From Carettochelys insculpta (taxonomy: Eukaryota > Chordata > Testudines > Carettochelyidae): 64,000 bases of DNA. The stretch is from assembly GCF_033958435.1 (NCBI RefSeq), contig NC_134137.1, positions 256,912,501 to 256,976,500 of the forward strand, given 5' to 3'. Of the stretch, positions 1 to 10,200 are shown one piece after another. The notes beneath the pieces were generated by a model. That model was not told the DNA's origin, ran no database searches, and saw nothing but the letters and a program-made list of their open reading frames with translations. The position numbers and the translations under genes were made by a program. Each line of letters starts with the position of its first letter. The stretch's first letter is position 1.

Positions 1-1323
1 CAGTCATGTATGTTAACCTATGCTATGGTGCACGCAGCACTTCTCCAAACTTTTTTGAGCGGTCTGCTTTTCTAGTAGCCTGTCAATCTGTGTATAACCT
101 GCTAATCAGATTGGAAAACTGTTTCCTGTTATGACATTAAACCAGCTTGAATGTTACAAGACAGGAATGTTTATGCTTTTTACAATAGTCGCAGAAATGA
201 AAAAAAATCTTTTGCTACTGTATAAATGAAGCCCGTTCACTCTGAAATGGTAAATTCAAATGCTAGGCACTTTAATAAGCAGAAGAGGACAATGACTGCA
301 TTTTATACACACAGAAGAATCATACAGGCACTTTGACACAATGAACTGTAGGGGTCTTAACCTTCATTTTTTCATTCGTAATACTTAACGAAAAGAGAAC
401 ATATTTGATTAAGGTTGCCAGGAGACTAATTACTGTTTATTCATAGAGATTTTTACAGTTCTTATAATCATAGCATTAGAGTGTCTATAATATTTGTGTA
501 ATGCAGTATGCCTGCTGGATGTTTTACAAACATTTTAAAAAACCCAAGGAGAGAAATCCTGGCCCCTCTGAAGTCACAAGGAGTTTTGCCACTTACTTTG
601 GAGCCAGGGTTTACCTTAAAGCTTTTCTCCAGGAGGTTTTTTGTTTTTGTTTTTTTAAAAAAAATGGTGGGAGGGGACATAGTAGGAAAGTAGAGAAGGT
701 TCCATATAGTTCTCTTTTAAAATGCATTTACTAACATTCAAGTATTTTTTTTAAATAGAAAGACAGTTATATAGCTAATTGACTCACTAGCTACACGCTT
801 TTTGAGTTTCAAAAAAGTACCTATGTGTTGGAGGTCTAACTTGTGTAGGCACTTTTGAAAATATCACTCTTAACTCTTTAAAAACACTGACTGCAATTGT
901 GCCAAGAAGCTGCCGAACTGATTAAGTGTGGTTTTCCCCCCCCGCCCCCACTATAAACAAGTATAAACAGAGGTAATATCTTCCCGTGACAAGGTTCTTT
1001 TGGTAAATTTCCTTCCCACAGCCTCTCTGGTGATCCCTTAACTCCAGCCCTAGGAGCTTAGCATGCCCTAGGTGTCTCTCCATTTTGCAGAGTAGCATTT
1101 GTCACCGCATCAAACACAAGGACTTCTTACCCTACTATGCAGCCTGCATACATTCCAGTGGCACCTAGAGAGGTGAGGGTCGTCATTTTCCATTGCATGG
1201 GGTAGCCCAAGTCTGAACATTAAACAGCATGTACAGCCTGTCATGGCCTAACCTAGAAGCTGATGTTCTTGCCTGGTGAATTGATTCTTGTATGTGTCTA
1301 GTGAAAGCGATACTGTGGGAACC
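1..1323. other. AT-rich DNA, no gene seen
   Basis: I see no coding region, RNA gene or recognisable transposable element here. There are short homopolymer runs (T and A near 640-665, C near 936-950) and no conserved frame. The small open frames around 470-730 overlap a poly-T/poly-A stretch and look like chance. Confidence 0.5.
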
Positions 1324-1336
1324 TTCATAATAAAAG

Positions 1337-1466
1337 TCTCAGAGGGGTAGCCATGTTAGTTTGTAGCTTCACAGAAAACAAGCAGTCCTGTTGCACCTTA
1401 AAACTTAATACATTTATCTAATAAATGCATTTGTTAGTCTTTAAGGTGCTACAGGACTGCTTGCTT
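1337..1466. mobile_element. Minimal Penelope-like foldback (PLE-F)
   Basis: This 130-bp insertion is bounded by a perfect 13-bp target duplication, ttcataataaaag, at 1324-1336 and 1467-1479. The left part reads as the terminal repeat of a Penelope-like element in antisense (ggggtagccatgttagt, then agcagtcctgttgcacc). The right part is the same sequence inverted (ttgttagtctttaaggtgct, then acaggactgct). The two arms meet near 1420. Only the left arm carries the outermost ~35 bp (gaggggtagccatgttag). No coding sequence is left. The termini match the larger PLE at 35368-39124, so this is best read as an extremely 5'-truncated inverted PLE insertion. A SINE using the same tail is the alternative. 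Confidence 0.75.
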
Positions 1467-1479
1467 TTCATAATAAAAG

Positions 1480-3023
1480 ATGCTGCAAATGTTAAGTATT
1501 AATGTAACTCAACTACAGTTTTTTGGGTTTTTTTTGACACCTAGATAGTTAAACCTCAGTTATGGACAACGTGGGGGCAGAAGTTGCTCATAACTTTGAA
1601 ATGTCCTAATTCTGAGAATAACTGTTAGCTGTTGTTTTTTGTTGTTGTTTGTTTTTTCCTGAAAGCTTACAACTGAACATTGACCTCATACAGGTTTGAA
1701 ACTTTACTCTGCAGAAAAAATGCTGCTTGACTAAAAAAAAAATCTACTTTTTTGGGGGGTGGGGGGTTGGCGGGGAGGAGGGTAGTCTTTGCTCTGCATC
1801 AGTGCATACTTCTGGTTCCAAATGAGGTGTGAGGTTGACTGGTCAGTTCATAACTCTGAGGTAAGGAGTGTTAAGTATAGCCGCTTATGTTTTAGTTTAC
1901 AATCATTCCTCCTCTCTTACCTGGCCATCTGCTGTTTCTTCTCTTGGTCCCTATTGGCTACCAGAAACAGAGGTCTCAAAGGGTGGCTGGAGACTGGAAA
2001 GAATCTGGACTCTGCAACAGTGTGACTGACTGCTGGGAATCGGTTCTTGCTTACTTTAAGGGAGGGTGCAAACCTGCATCTAGAAAAAAAGGGAATTACA
2101 AAAACACATACACAGAATTTTTGGAATTATATCAAAAGTGCAGTTGATCCAGCCAGAACTAACAGAAATCCCACAAGAGCACCAGAAAAACAAAACAGCT
2201 GCTGCTGGTTGCTCAGAACTGCCAGGGCCCAAACACTGCTAGCCTGTTTACTACAATAGTGGCTGCTAAGTTATTGACAACTAGGAAGTGAAAGTGCTCT
2301 AACGAAGAGGGAGAAATAACGCTGCTATCCCTATAAATGTTAGGGAAAGGGTTGCAGCTACTTTAAAAAAAAAACTTTGAAAACTTGCAAGAGGAGTAAA
2401 GGGACATCCCTATATTCATGAACTGCTCCATGTGCATTGCCCCCAACTCTAAGGGGAATGAAATGCAGATAGCTCTTTCTCTTGTATTACTACAAGTAAA
2501 TTAATGGGAGGTTGATGTCTTGTGTCCTGAGAAGTTGGGGGTACCATTGCTAAACTGGAAATACATTCATATACTTACCTGAGGCTTCTTTCCCCACATC
2601 TGTCTTGCCCATGCTTGATTGCCAGGATTGCACAGGAGTGTCAAACAGGTCCTGGCAGAACAGCTGGAATATCCAGTGGCCTGTCCAGGCTACTGCTACA
2701 CCAAACATGCAGCTACATAGGACACCATGAAATCTGGGGCACCAAAATGCCCCAAATTTCAAGGTGCCTAAGCAGCTGAGTGCTGTGTATGGGCTCCAGC
2801 AGCACCCCCCGGCCCGTGCCATTCTCTGGCTGGCCCCCCATCCATAGACTTTGCACCAGGTCCTGTGGCCAGGCTTCCACCACGCTTCCAACTCACCAGG
2901 CAGTGGCAACTGGTGTGAGTGCAACCTGGAGGGCTTCAGCCAACACCGTGTGTCACCACCCCCGCTTCCTGCTTGCTCCCCTGAGGCCATCAGGTGAGAC
3001 GCCCACCCTGTTCTACTCCTGCC
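1480..3023. other. Non-coding DNA with a GC-rich patch at 2590-3020
   Basis: The first kilobase is AT-rich, with T and G runs near 1520-1760, and nothing I can name. From about 2590 the composition turns GC-rich. A 161-codon frame on the minus strand (3035 down to 2550) is open there but resembles no family I know. A strong antisense splice-donor match (cag|gtaagt) lies at about 2575-2583. The patch more likely belongs to an old dispersed repeat than to a gene. Confidence 0.35.
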
Positions 3024-3105
3024 TAGGGTTGCCAACTCTCCTGACAGGATGGGCCAAACACCTGTTGCAGCAAGGATGCCTAGGCAGGGAGAACTGGCAA
3101 CCCTA
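3024..3105. mobile_element. 82-bp foldback MITE, GGGTTGCC ends
   Basis: The inverted ends are gggttgccaactctcc on the left and ggagaactggcaaccc on the right, with only ~45 bp between. A TA dinucleotide sits immediately outside each end, as expected for a Tc1/mariner-type target duplication. The same end type recurs at 4005-4758 (GGGTGACCA) and 39145-39295 (GGGTTACC), so this looks like one family of short DNA-transposon derivatives. Confidence 0.6.
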
Positions 3106-3187
3106 ATCCAGCAACATTACTCCTGGCCCCCATCCACATCCCCAGCTTCTGACTCTACAACGCACCCTATGGAGTAGCCACTCCTGG

Positions 3188-3251
3188 GTGTGTGTGTGTG
3201 TGTGTGTGCGTGTGCGTGTGTGTGTGCGCGTGCGCGCGTGCGCACGCGTGC
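3188..3251. repeat. 64-bp alternating purine-pyrimidine tract (GT/GC)
   Basis: A dinucleotide tract begins as pure GT and becomes GC-rich, ending in gcgcgcgtgcgcacgcgtgc. Purine and pyrimidine alternate without a single break across all 64 positions, the classic requirement for left-handed Z-DNA. It is also a likely length-variable microsatellite. Confidence 0.85.
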
Positions 3252-4004
3252 TTCGCATGTCCCCTATCTTCTCCCTCCTCCACCAAAGCTTTGTGTCTTG
3301 GGCTCATCAAAGTAAGGTAGTTGTGGGGTCACTCCACCAAAAGTGGCACACAGTTCTTTGTTCAAGCAGCAGGGTCTGTGACTTGGTGACAGACTGACAT
3401 CTAGCTTTCTGCTATGCCAATAAAGTTCCTTTGCTTTCACAAGTAATTGCTGCTCTTCCCTGTCACATCCCTTCTCCTGCATTCATCTCTGCAATCAGCT
3501 AGTAGATGTTCACATTTCTATTGCCTGTTTGTACTTATGCCTGTACATCCTCTCCTTGTCACTGGCCCAGGCGATCTAGTATTCCTGCCTCCTGTGGGCT
3601 GGAGTGCCTGTGGAGCAAGTAGTCAGCACAATCAACTGGGCAGTTACATCCCCCAGTGGAGATCTGCTGGGTGCTCTTGTCAAGCCAAGTAATCAGGTAA
3701 AGACATTTTAAAAAATCTGCAGTTTTAAAAGGAGAGAAAGGCTTCTGGTTCCCATGACAACTGGGTCATGGGCTCACAACTCTGACCAGAATGGTCAGTG
3801 CCAGGAATTGTGGGGTAGCTGTGGGGTCCACATAGATTATGCAGTGTCTACACTTGCACTGCATCAGTCTCAGCACATCAAGCATTGTTCAAGCTTTGTC
3901 ACCATAATGGGTTGCTTATATGAGAGGAGACAATTTTTAGGGTAGTCATGTAAAGGGGTCCAGGAACAATCTGTAAACTGAGGGTGCCAAAAGCCACTGA
4001 AGTG
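3252..4004. other. No gene seen
   Basis: Moderately GC-rich unique-looking DNA. An AATAAA is present at about 3419 (ccaataaagttcc), but with no promoter, coding frame or LTR end beside it I do not assign it a function. Short frames on both strands are not conserved with anything I recognise. Confidence 0.4.
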
Positions 4005-4128
4005 GGGTGACCATCTGTCTCATTTTTCCCAGGACAGTCCCTTATTTAAACTGTCCCACAGGCATCCTGACTTTTTCAAGAAAATGGGCAAGTTGTCTCA
4101 TATTTTGTGAGCTCTGTTCCCCAGCACC

Positions 4129-4543
4129 CAGTTCCTCATGGTGGCAGCCTCTGCTGCCAGGGAGCCCCACTGCAGGAAAGCTGCCCGTTTCCCTGACACC
4201 CTTTGCCTTGGAGCAACGACCCCACTGCCAGGGAGCTCCTCTGTGGGGGAGACTGCCCTGTTACTTGGTGCCGTGTGCTTTGGGCAGCAGCTCCTGCTGC
4301 AGGGGAGCTCCTCCCTGGGGTAGCTGCCTCATTACCTGGCACCTCATGGTTTCAGCCCCTACTGCCACCAAGCTCTGCCATGGAACAGCCTCATTCCCCG
4401 GCACCACACATGTAGCAGAGGCATCCCCTGCTGCCAAAGAGCCCCTCCATGGGGTGGCTGCCTCATTCTGTCACCCCATGCCTCGGTGAAGCAGCTCCTC
4501 CTGCAGGGAAGCTTCTCTATGGGACAGCTGCCTGTTCCCTGCC
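4129..4543. repeat. Diverged ~62-72 bp minisatellite, about six units
   Basis: A recurring unit contains a ctgctgcnagggagc core and ends in gctgcctcatt...ggcacc. Unit ends fall near 4200, 4272, 4343, 4405, 4475 and 4543, giving spacings of 72, 71, 62, 70 and 68 bp. Units are only moderately alike, so the array is old. Related but weaker sequence continues to about 4725. The tandem structure explains why open frames run through here on both strands; none looks like a protein. Confidence 0.65.
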
Positions 4544-4560
4544 CCCCCACCCTATTCTCA

Positions 4561-4582
4561 GTGCACACACACACACACACAC
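4561..4582. repeat. Short (CA)n microsatellite
   Basis: About ten CA units follow a GTG inside the 4005-4758 element. Confidence 0.85.
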
Positions 4583-5114
4583 CCCGACAAGAGGTTGCCA
4601 AGCCCCCATCCTCTGCTCCTCCTCATTGGGAGGCTGTGGAGCTCCCATGCCCAGAGCCTCACCATGGGGCAACAGCCTCCATCGCCAAGGAGCCCTGACA
4701 TGGGACAGCATCTCTGAAGATGAGTGTTCATGTTTGCCATAGGGCAATGTGGTCACCCTACATTGAATCAAATTGTAAGCCCCGTATACAATGGAAACCA
4801 CTTCAAGTCAATGGATGCGGAAGCACCCCAGCACCAGCACCTAAGGTCACATGCACAAGGAGAAACAACAAGGAGACCTGTGGCATCTTAAAGACTAACA
4901 AACTTATTTGGGCATATGCTTTTGTGGGGTAGAGCCCACTTGGTCATATGAATGAAGTAGAAACTTCAGTTTAGCAGCCAGGGAGATATATATATATACA
5001 TGCAAAGATGGGAGTGTTACATTACTATGCAGAGCACCAGGGCTAATGAGGTCAATTCAATCAGGATGGATGTGGCCCACTCACAATAGTTAATGAGAAG
5101 GTCAGAATACCAAA

Positions 5115-5946
5115 AGAAGGAAAATTAATGTGTTTGTAGTGAGCTAGCCATTCCCAGTCTGAAAGCATCAAGTTTGCATTTGAATTTCAGCTCTGTAGTG
5201 TCGTGTTGCAGTCAGTATTTTTTGCTGAAGTATGTTAACTTTCAAGTCTGTTACTGAGTGTCCCAGGAGACTGAAGTTCTCTCCTGGTTTTTGAATGTTA
5301 CTATTCTTGATGTCTGATTTGTGTCAATTTATTCTGTTGCATAGAGACTATCCACTTTGGCTGATGTACATGGCAGAGGGGCATTGCTGGCACATGATGG
5401 CACAAATCACATTAATCAGTGTGTAGGTGAATGAGCCCCTGATGGTGTGACTGATGTGGTTAGGTCTTCTCCTGATGTTAGTTCAGTAGATATGTGGATA
5501 GAGTTGGCAACTGGTTTGGTTGCAGGGATAGGTTCCTGCATTAGTGTATCTGTTGTGTGGTATGCAGTTTCCATTGAGTATTTGCTTCAGGTTGCAGGGG
5601 GCTGTCTGTAAACAAGGACTGGCCTGTCTCCCCAGGTCTATGGGAGTGAAAGATTGTCTTCAGGGATAGGCTGTAGATATGTGATGATGTGATGGAGGGG
5701 TTTTACCTGGAGGCTGGAGGAAATGGCCATAGGTGTTTTGTTATTTTCCTGGTTGGGCCTGTCTTGTAGGAGGTGACTGCTGGGTACTACCTGGCTCTGT
5801 CAATCCGTTTCTTCACTTCCTTAAGTGAGCGTTGTAGTTCTAAGAATGCTCGGTAGAGATCCTGTGTTTGTTTCTGTTTGAGAGACTGGAGCAAATACAG
5901 TTATATCTTAGGGCTTGGCTGCAGACGATGGATCATGGGATGTGCC
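5115..5946 (-). pseudogene. PLE-A reverse transcriptase/GIY-YIG endonuclease remnant
   Basis: Antisense translation aligns with the better copies at 35.6-37.4 kb. From 5946 downward come the RT C-terminal part (equivalent of SSFHPxxTTRSIVYSQ), the NRTPLxITYSPQ linker, then the endonuclease. Near 5346-5410 the endonuclease motif reads CAIMCQQCPSAMYISQSG followed at once by a stop. Compared with the sister copies, the first GIY tyrosine has become Cys and the YIG glycine Ser. There is no chance of function. Confidence 0.7.
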
Positions 5947-5961
5947 ACAGGGCTGCTCATT

Positions 5962-6344
5962 AAAACAAAAAAGCAGTAAAGTAGCACTTTAAAGACTAAC
6001 AAAATAATTTATTAGGTGATGAGCTTTTGTGGGACAGACCCACTTCTTCAGACCATAGCCATGCCAGAACACACTCAATATTTAAGGCACAGAGAACCAA
6101 AAACAGTAATCAAGGACCATGATAATTTTTTTTTCTGATTTGTCAGACTTGATTACTACTTTTGGTTCTCTGTGCCTTAAATATTGAGCCTGTTCTGGCG
6201 TGGCTATGATCTGAAGAAGTGGGTCTGTTCCACAAAAGCTCATCACCTAATACATTATTTTGTTAGTCTTCAAAGTGCTACTTTACTGCCCTTTTTTTTT
6301 TGGTAGCATATAGACTAGCATGGCTCCCTCTCTCTTACTATTCA
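5962..6344. mobile_element. Penelope-like foldback nested in PLE-A (PLE-B)
   Basis: A perfect 15-bp target duplication, acagggctgctcatt, lies at 5947-5961 and 6345-6359 and fixes the boundaries. The two arms (about 5964-6111 and 6150-6310) are inverted copies of a PLE 3' terminal region, running outward from ggcacagagaacc through agaagtgggtctgt to ttgttagtctt. The right arm alone continues into the element terminus (tagactagcatggctccctc). No protein-coding part is retained. It belongs to the same subfamily as the elements at 31917-33451 and 47536-47916. Confidence 0.85.
6211..6247 (+). ncRNA. Decayed hammerhead-like motif in PLE-B
   Basis: The core CTGAAGA (6211-6217) fits CUGANGA and is followed by a short hairpin. 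The conserved GAAA has become AAAA, a change expected from CpG decay, so activity is unlikely. An inverted counterpart lies at about 6019-6051 on the minus strand. Confidence 0.35.
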
Positions 6345-6406
6345 ACAGGGCTGCTCATTGTTTTTCCTGAAACAGACTAATACAGCTACATGAAACTGTG
6401 CACAAG

Positions 6407-7287
6407 TAGATCAACACAAGTCGGTTTGTAGGGAACTACCTTTGTGGCATTGACCAGGAATAAGATGACCTGCATCTCAAATATGAGCCCTTAAATACAT
6501 ATGAAGGCCACACACACACATATCTATATTTGATCTCTTCTGATCTTTGCAAAACATCCTGAGGTCTGTCTGTGAGATGCTATATAAACACAGCAAAATA
6601 AGTACTGCAAATGGATCAGATAAAGTTGCATGTATTATGAAACAAAGTAATAGTACCACACGAGTCTACATTAGTCATTTTCTTTTAAAAAACAATAAAG
6701 CAGAAATCTAAACACTGGAATATTACAAAAGGTACTTCACAACCCAGAGCTAATAAGCATTTTAAACAGACCAAACTTTTAATATTTACTTCAAACTTAT
6801 TTTTGCCAAAGTGTCTGACAAGCCTTTCGATGAATTCCCTGCTGGGAAACACATCATTTTCAAGATGTTTTGCTGTTCTTAAATTCTTATATCCTTCAGT
6901 TGACTGCCATTTAAAAGTAAGCATCTGCTTAAGGAGAAGAGCTTGTCAGCTTTAGTGCTTCCAACAGTGCCCTCCTGCGGCTCATAGCTCACAACTCACT
7001 TGTTCAGTATGATTTTGAATACCTTGTTTCTATTCCAGTTAAAACATCAGCAATAAAACACAAAGAGATGGGTCACAGTGTAAAGATAAAATTCATTCTT
7101 CTCTCAGATGTTGAGGGATAACTGAACCAGTGTTGTTCCTCTGAACAACATAAAAGCTTTACAAGCTAACAATCAAAGAGCCTTAACTAAACTCTAAACT
7201 GTTACAAAGGCTTTTCTTCCTTTGCAATTGACATTTCTAAGCTTAGACATCAAGGCATTTTGCTGCAGTGATGCTGTTTCTCTATTA
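6407..7287. other. No gene seen
   Basis: AT-rich DNA with no recognisable element. The 79-codon minus-strand frame at 6685-6924 has no motif I know. Confidence 0.45.
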
Positions 7288-7662
7288 TGAGAGACAGTGT
7301 GATGTAGTGGCATAAACCCTAGAGTGGCCCTCAGTCACCACCTTTCTAAGCTCTGAGCTCTGTTAGCTATAGGGTGGCATCAGGTCTTTAGCAGAGATTA
7401 GAATACTGCCTATTTGAATTTATTTCATAGGTGCCTATGCAGTTAGGTTGCAGCAGAGTGGTGGTTCTGAAAAGGTCAGTGTTGCCTAAATGATGAGCTT
7501 AGGTACCTTAAAGGTACACAGGCATCTAACTGTCTGAGTATCTGGGCCGAAATGACTTGCCCAAGGTCCCCCAGGAAATATTTGCCAGAGAAGGGGCTCT
7601 GACCAATTTTTCCAATGTCTTAGGCTAAGCTTCTTAGTTATTGGACCATCTGTTCTCTTAGA
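7288..7662. repeat. Probable old SINE-like remnant
   Basis: The start (agacagtgtgatgtagtggc) resembles the head of tRNA-derived or MIR-type SINEs. The later block tgacttgcccaaggtccccc matches the conserved 'cttgcccaaggtcacacagc' segment of that class. The middle cannot be aligned by eye, so the limits are approximate. Confidence 0.35.
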
Positions 7663-8461
7663 AGACCTGTGACCCATGCAGAAGCATTATAAAGAGTTTG
7701 GCCAACTTTTTATCTTGCTTTAACAGCAATTTAATGGTCACATGGAAGCTCACCACTATGCAGATGGTCTTCTCAAAGTCTACACACCACTTATAGTCTT
7801 GTGGCATGCAGGCCTACCTGTGGACCTCTACACAGGGATACATTTCACAAAGCTCTAATGCTTACACAAAATAAGAATTCAAAAATGGTACCCAATGAGT
7901 TTTATTCTTACTAACAGTAGGATGGAAACTGGTTTAAAGTTTGTTTCATATGAATTTCTCACTGGAAGTAACTGAACAGCAATCCTTCACTTTGCAGCAA
8001 GATGGCTCCAAATGATCATTTTAATTAATCTTAAATGCAAATTAAAAATTGATTCTGGTAAACATGTCTGAGCTGGTGCATGCTGAAGCCCAAAGCTCCA
8101 AAGTTCTATGTAGTGGTAAGGAGGTGGAGTTACCTCTCACTGAGGCAGAGGGGAAAGAACCACTGTCTGAGCCCAGATGGGCAGACCCAGGCTGTGCTCA
8201 TCCCTCCCACTGGAAGTGGGACAGAAAGCACAAAAACCAGATTCTGGGGCTCAGTTGTATGGCAATTGTTGGATCCCATGGATGTTTTCTGTCCACTCCT
8301 GAGCCTGGAGGGGATGGTTGGCTAGAGCTGATTGAGCCACCAGCCAACCAAGACTTTGAGGAATTAGTGGGACTATGACTGGCTGTTTACCCTGGGGAAA
8401 TGAAGGGACTCACCATGTGGGAGAGGGAAGGAAGAGGTGGAGAGACAGCCCACTTTGAAAG
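7663..8461. other. No gene seen
   Basis: Mostly unique-looking DNA. A 109-codon plus-strand frame (8049-8378) has no recognisable domain, splice context or codon-use signal, and I regard it as chance. Confidence 0.4.
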
Positions 8462-8672
8462 TGCCACTTTCGATTGAAGCGACTTGTCTACATGGGGTCC
8501 TTCCTATAACCAAATAGGAATAAGGGGATTTTGAAGTGTGTGGGGTCCTTTTGAAAAGGACTCTGTGTAGATGAGCTGTGCTCGGTTGAAAGTGACACTT
8601 TCAAAGTGCTGTGGCCACCATTATGCTAACGAGGCGCTTCACATTCATGTTCATGGCAGTGTAGACATAGCC
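8462..8672. mobile_element. Partial Harbinger-type MITE
   Basis: The right end gtgtagacatagcc is the inverse of the ggctatgtctacac end shared by the other MITEs here. The interior (gccaccattatgctaacgag, tttgaaagtg on both sides of centre) matches the MITE at 16691-17114. The left end is diverged or lost. Confidence 0.5.
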
Positions 8673-9539
8673 TAGCTGACCCCACCGGTAAATTTACTAC
8701 TCAACTTCCAGTCTAGGCCTACTTGCACATTTAAACCTTCTAGTGTATCCATTTTTGCAGCAATTTGATTATGGGACAGAGTTAAATGGGTGCTGTTTAA
8801 TATTAATGAATAATATTTTTAGCAAATATGATACATATAAATTCATCTGCCATCCTTAAAAATCAGTTGCTTTAGATAACTAAGGCAGTAGTTGCAGTAT
8901 TCTATAGGTATTCCCCATAATGATCACACAGAATACTTGCAATATTGAGCTAAATCACCTACTTAGGCAAAACTGGAAAGGCTTTATGACTGAACTAATT
9001 TACACTTATCTTTTTCATCATTTAAAACCTCCTTATGTTTGTTTACATATTGATTGTCCTAGAGTTCCAAACAAATACTCCAAGCACCAGATTTTTCCAG
9101 ATATAAAGCGAGAGAATATCTGGTGCTAATAAGGAACATTTCTGGAAAAGCAAACCCTCTGTGTATCAAGAACTACACCATGGGGATCAGTGTACTCATG
9201 CTACACAACCAGACCATGGTTTCTTCAACCATAACAAGGAAGGATCCACATCAACAAATGAGAGGGGTTATTCATCATCCCACTCAGTCACCGACTGTTC
9301 TGCTCTGTTTCATTGCAGGGACAAATACGTCTGTGTTTAATTGTCACGTGACATAGGTGGTAAGATCACCGTATGCATTTCACATAGGCCATTGACTAGA
9401 AGATGACACCATTGGTCAAACACTAATGACCTGGGCTGGATTTGAATTAGCAGCTTAGAAGTGAAAAGCTGTTTAATACATTACCACTAGCAAAATCAGT
9501 GTTGTTTTACACTTCAAGACACTTATGCATTGTGAAGGA
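8673..9539. other. No gene seen
   Basis: AT-rich, with no recognisable element or conserved frame. Confidence 0.45.
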
Positions 9540-10200
9540 ATGAGGCTGGGAAGGGTGGCATCAAAGGGTACTCTACTCAGTGTTGTGGTACATTCTTGTG
9601 GCTGTGCCTGGGGATAGGCCACGCTCATTCTGACACCCACTCCTTCGATTGATTCACCTTATCTCTCTCCCACCCTTTTGGAGGTTAGCTTACTCCCTTT
9701 ACATGGCTTGGCCCTCTGTTCGAGTCACTCCAGTTCTCCCCTGCCAAGGCGTCAAAGTCCCATGAGATGGTCATATCAGGCAGCCTTCTGGCCCATCAGT
9801 CTCTCTGTGCTGCTTCCGCTGCAGCTGCTAGGGGAAACTGGGCCTGCTCCCTACTCCAGCCTCCAGCCTACAGACCTGCCAAACAGCAGTCAAGGTCTGC
9901 ACTGTCCCAAACCGTGCTGCTGTTTTCCAGTGCTCCCTCCTATTTTGCCTCTACCAGGCTCCTTCTCCATCCTCTGCTAGGTACACCCTTCCCTCAGGGC
10001 TGGGATGCTATGGCTTCTTTTCTCCCTTGGCACCTTCTTTTCCCTCTTTATGCCCAGACCATGACTGCAGACCTTTTTACCTTCTGCTTGCTGGTTTTAT
10101 TGCCAGGTAGCCTGCCCCTTGCCCTCCAGGGCTTCACCAATAACAAGCTAATCAACCTAGTTTGCCTCCAGTTGCACCCCTAATATAGGGCTGATTGGCC
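9540..10200. other. Pyrimidine-rich block of unknown origin
   Basis: The plus strand is strongly C/T-rich between about 9660 and 10190, unlike the AT-rich surroundings. Two overlapping frames of 100 and 138 codons are open here, but their Leu/Ser/Pro-rich translations match nothing I recognise and follow from the base skew. An old LTR or other dispersed repeat is possible, but I found neither terminal repeats nor a target duplication. Confidence 0.3.

Larger units (their letters stand above)
4005..4758. mobile_element. GGGTGACCA-ended element carrying a minisatellite
   Basis: The left end gggtgaccatctgtc (4005-) and right end atgtggtcaccc (to 4758) are inverted copies, giving a perfect 9-bp terminal repeat; a TA follows the right end. 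The left ~100 bp (catttttcccaggacagtcc and on) belong to a dispersed repeat I know from reptile genomes. The interior is a diverged GC-rich tandem array plus a short CA repeat. No transposase is present. I infer a non-autonomous DNA transposon whose centre expanded as, or was replaced by, a minisatellite. Confidence 0.5.
4860..6398 (-). mobile_element. Decayed Penelope-like element (PLE-A)
   Basis: Read on the minus strand this is a PLE with the C-terminal reverse-transcriptase region, a GIY-YIG endonuclease region and a 3' terminal repeat ending near 4860 (aggagacctgtggcatctt on the plus strand). An 8-bp direct repeat, tgcacaag, lies at 4852-4859 and 6399-6406 and is a plausible target duplication. 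The outermost element end (cagactaatacagctac) is at the right edge, 6360-6398, in the opposite orientation, so the copy is a very asymmetric foldback. A second PLE (5962-6344) is inserted within it. Many stops and frameshifts mark it as old. Confidence 0.75.

Noticed and set aside
4007..4742. Open frames of 94-160 codons on both strands suggesting a GC-rich gene
   Set aside because: The region is a diverged tandem repeat without stops in several frames; the translations are low-complexity and unlike any family.
9678..10183. Overlapping 100- and 138-codon frames
   Set aside because: They follow from C/T-rich composition; no domain, start context or splice signals.
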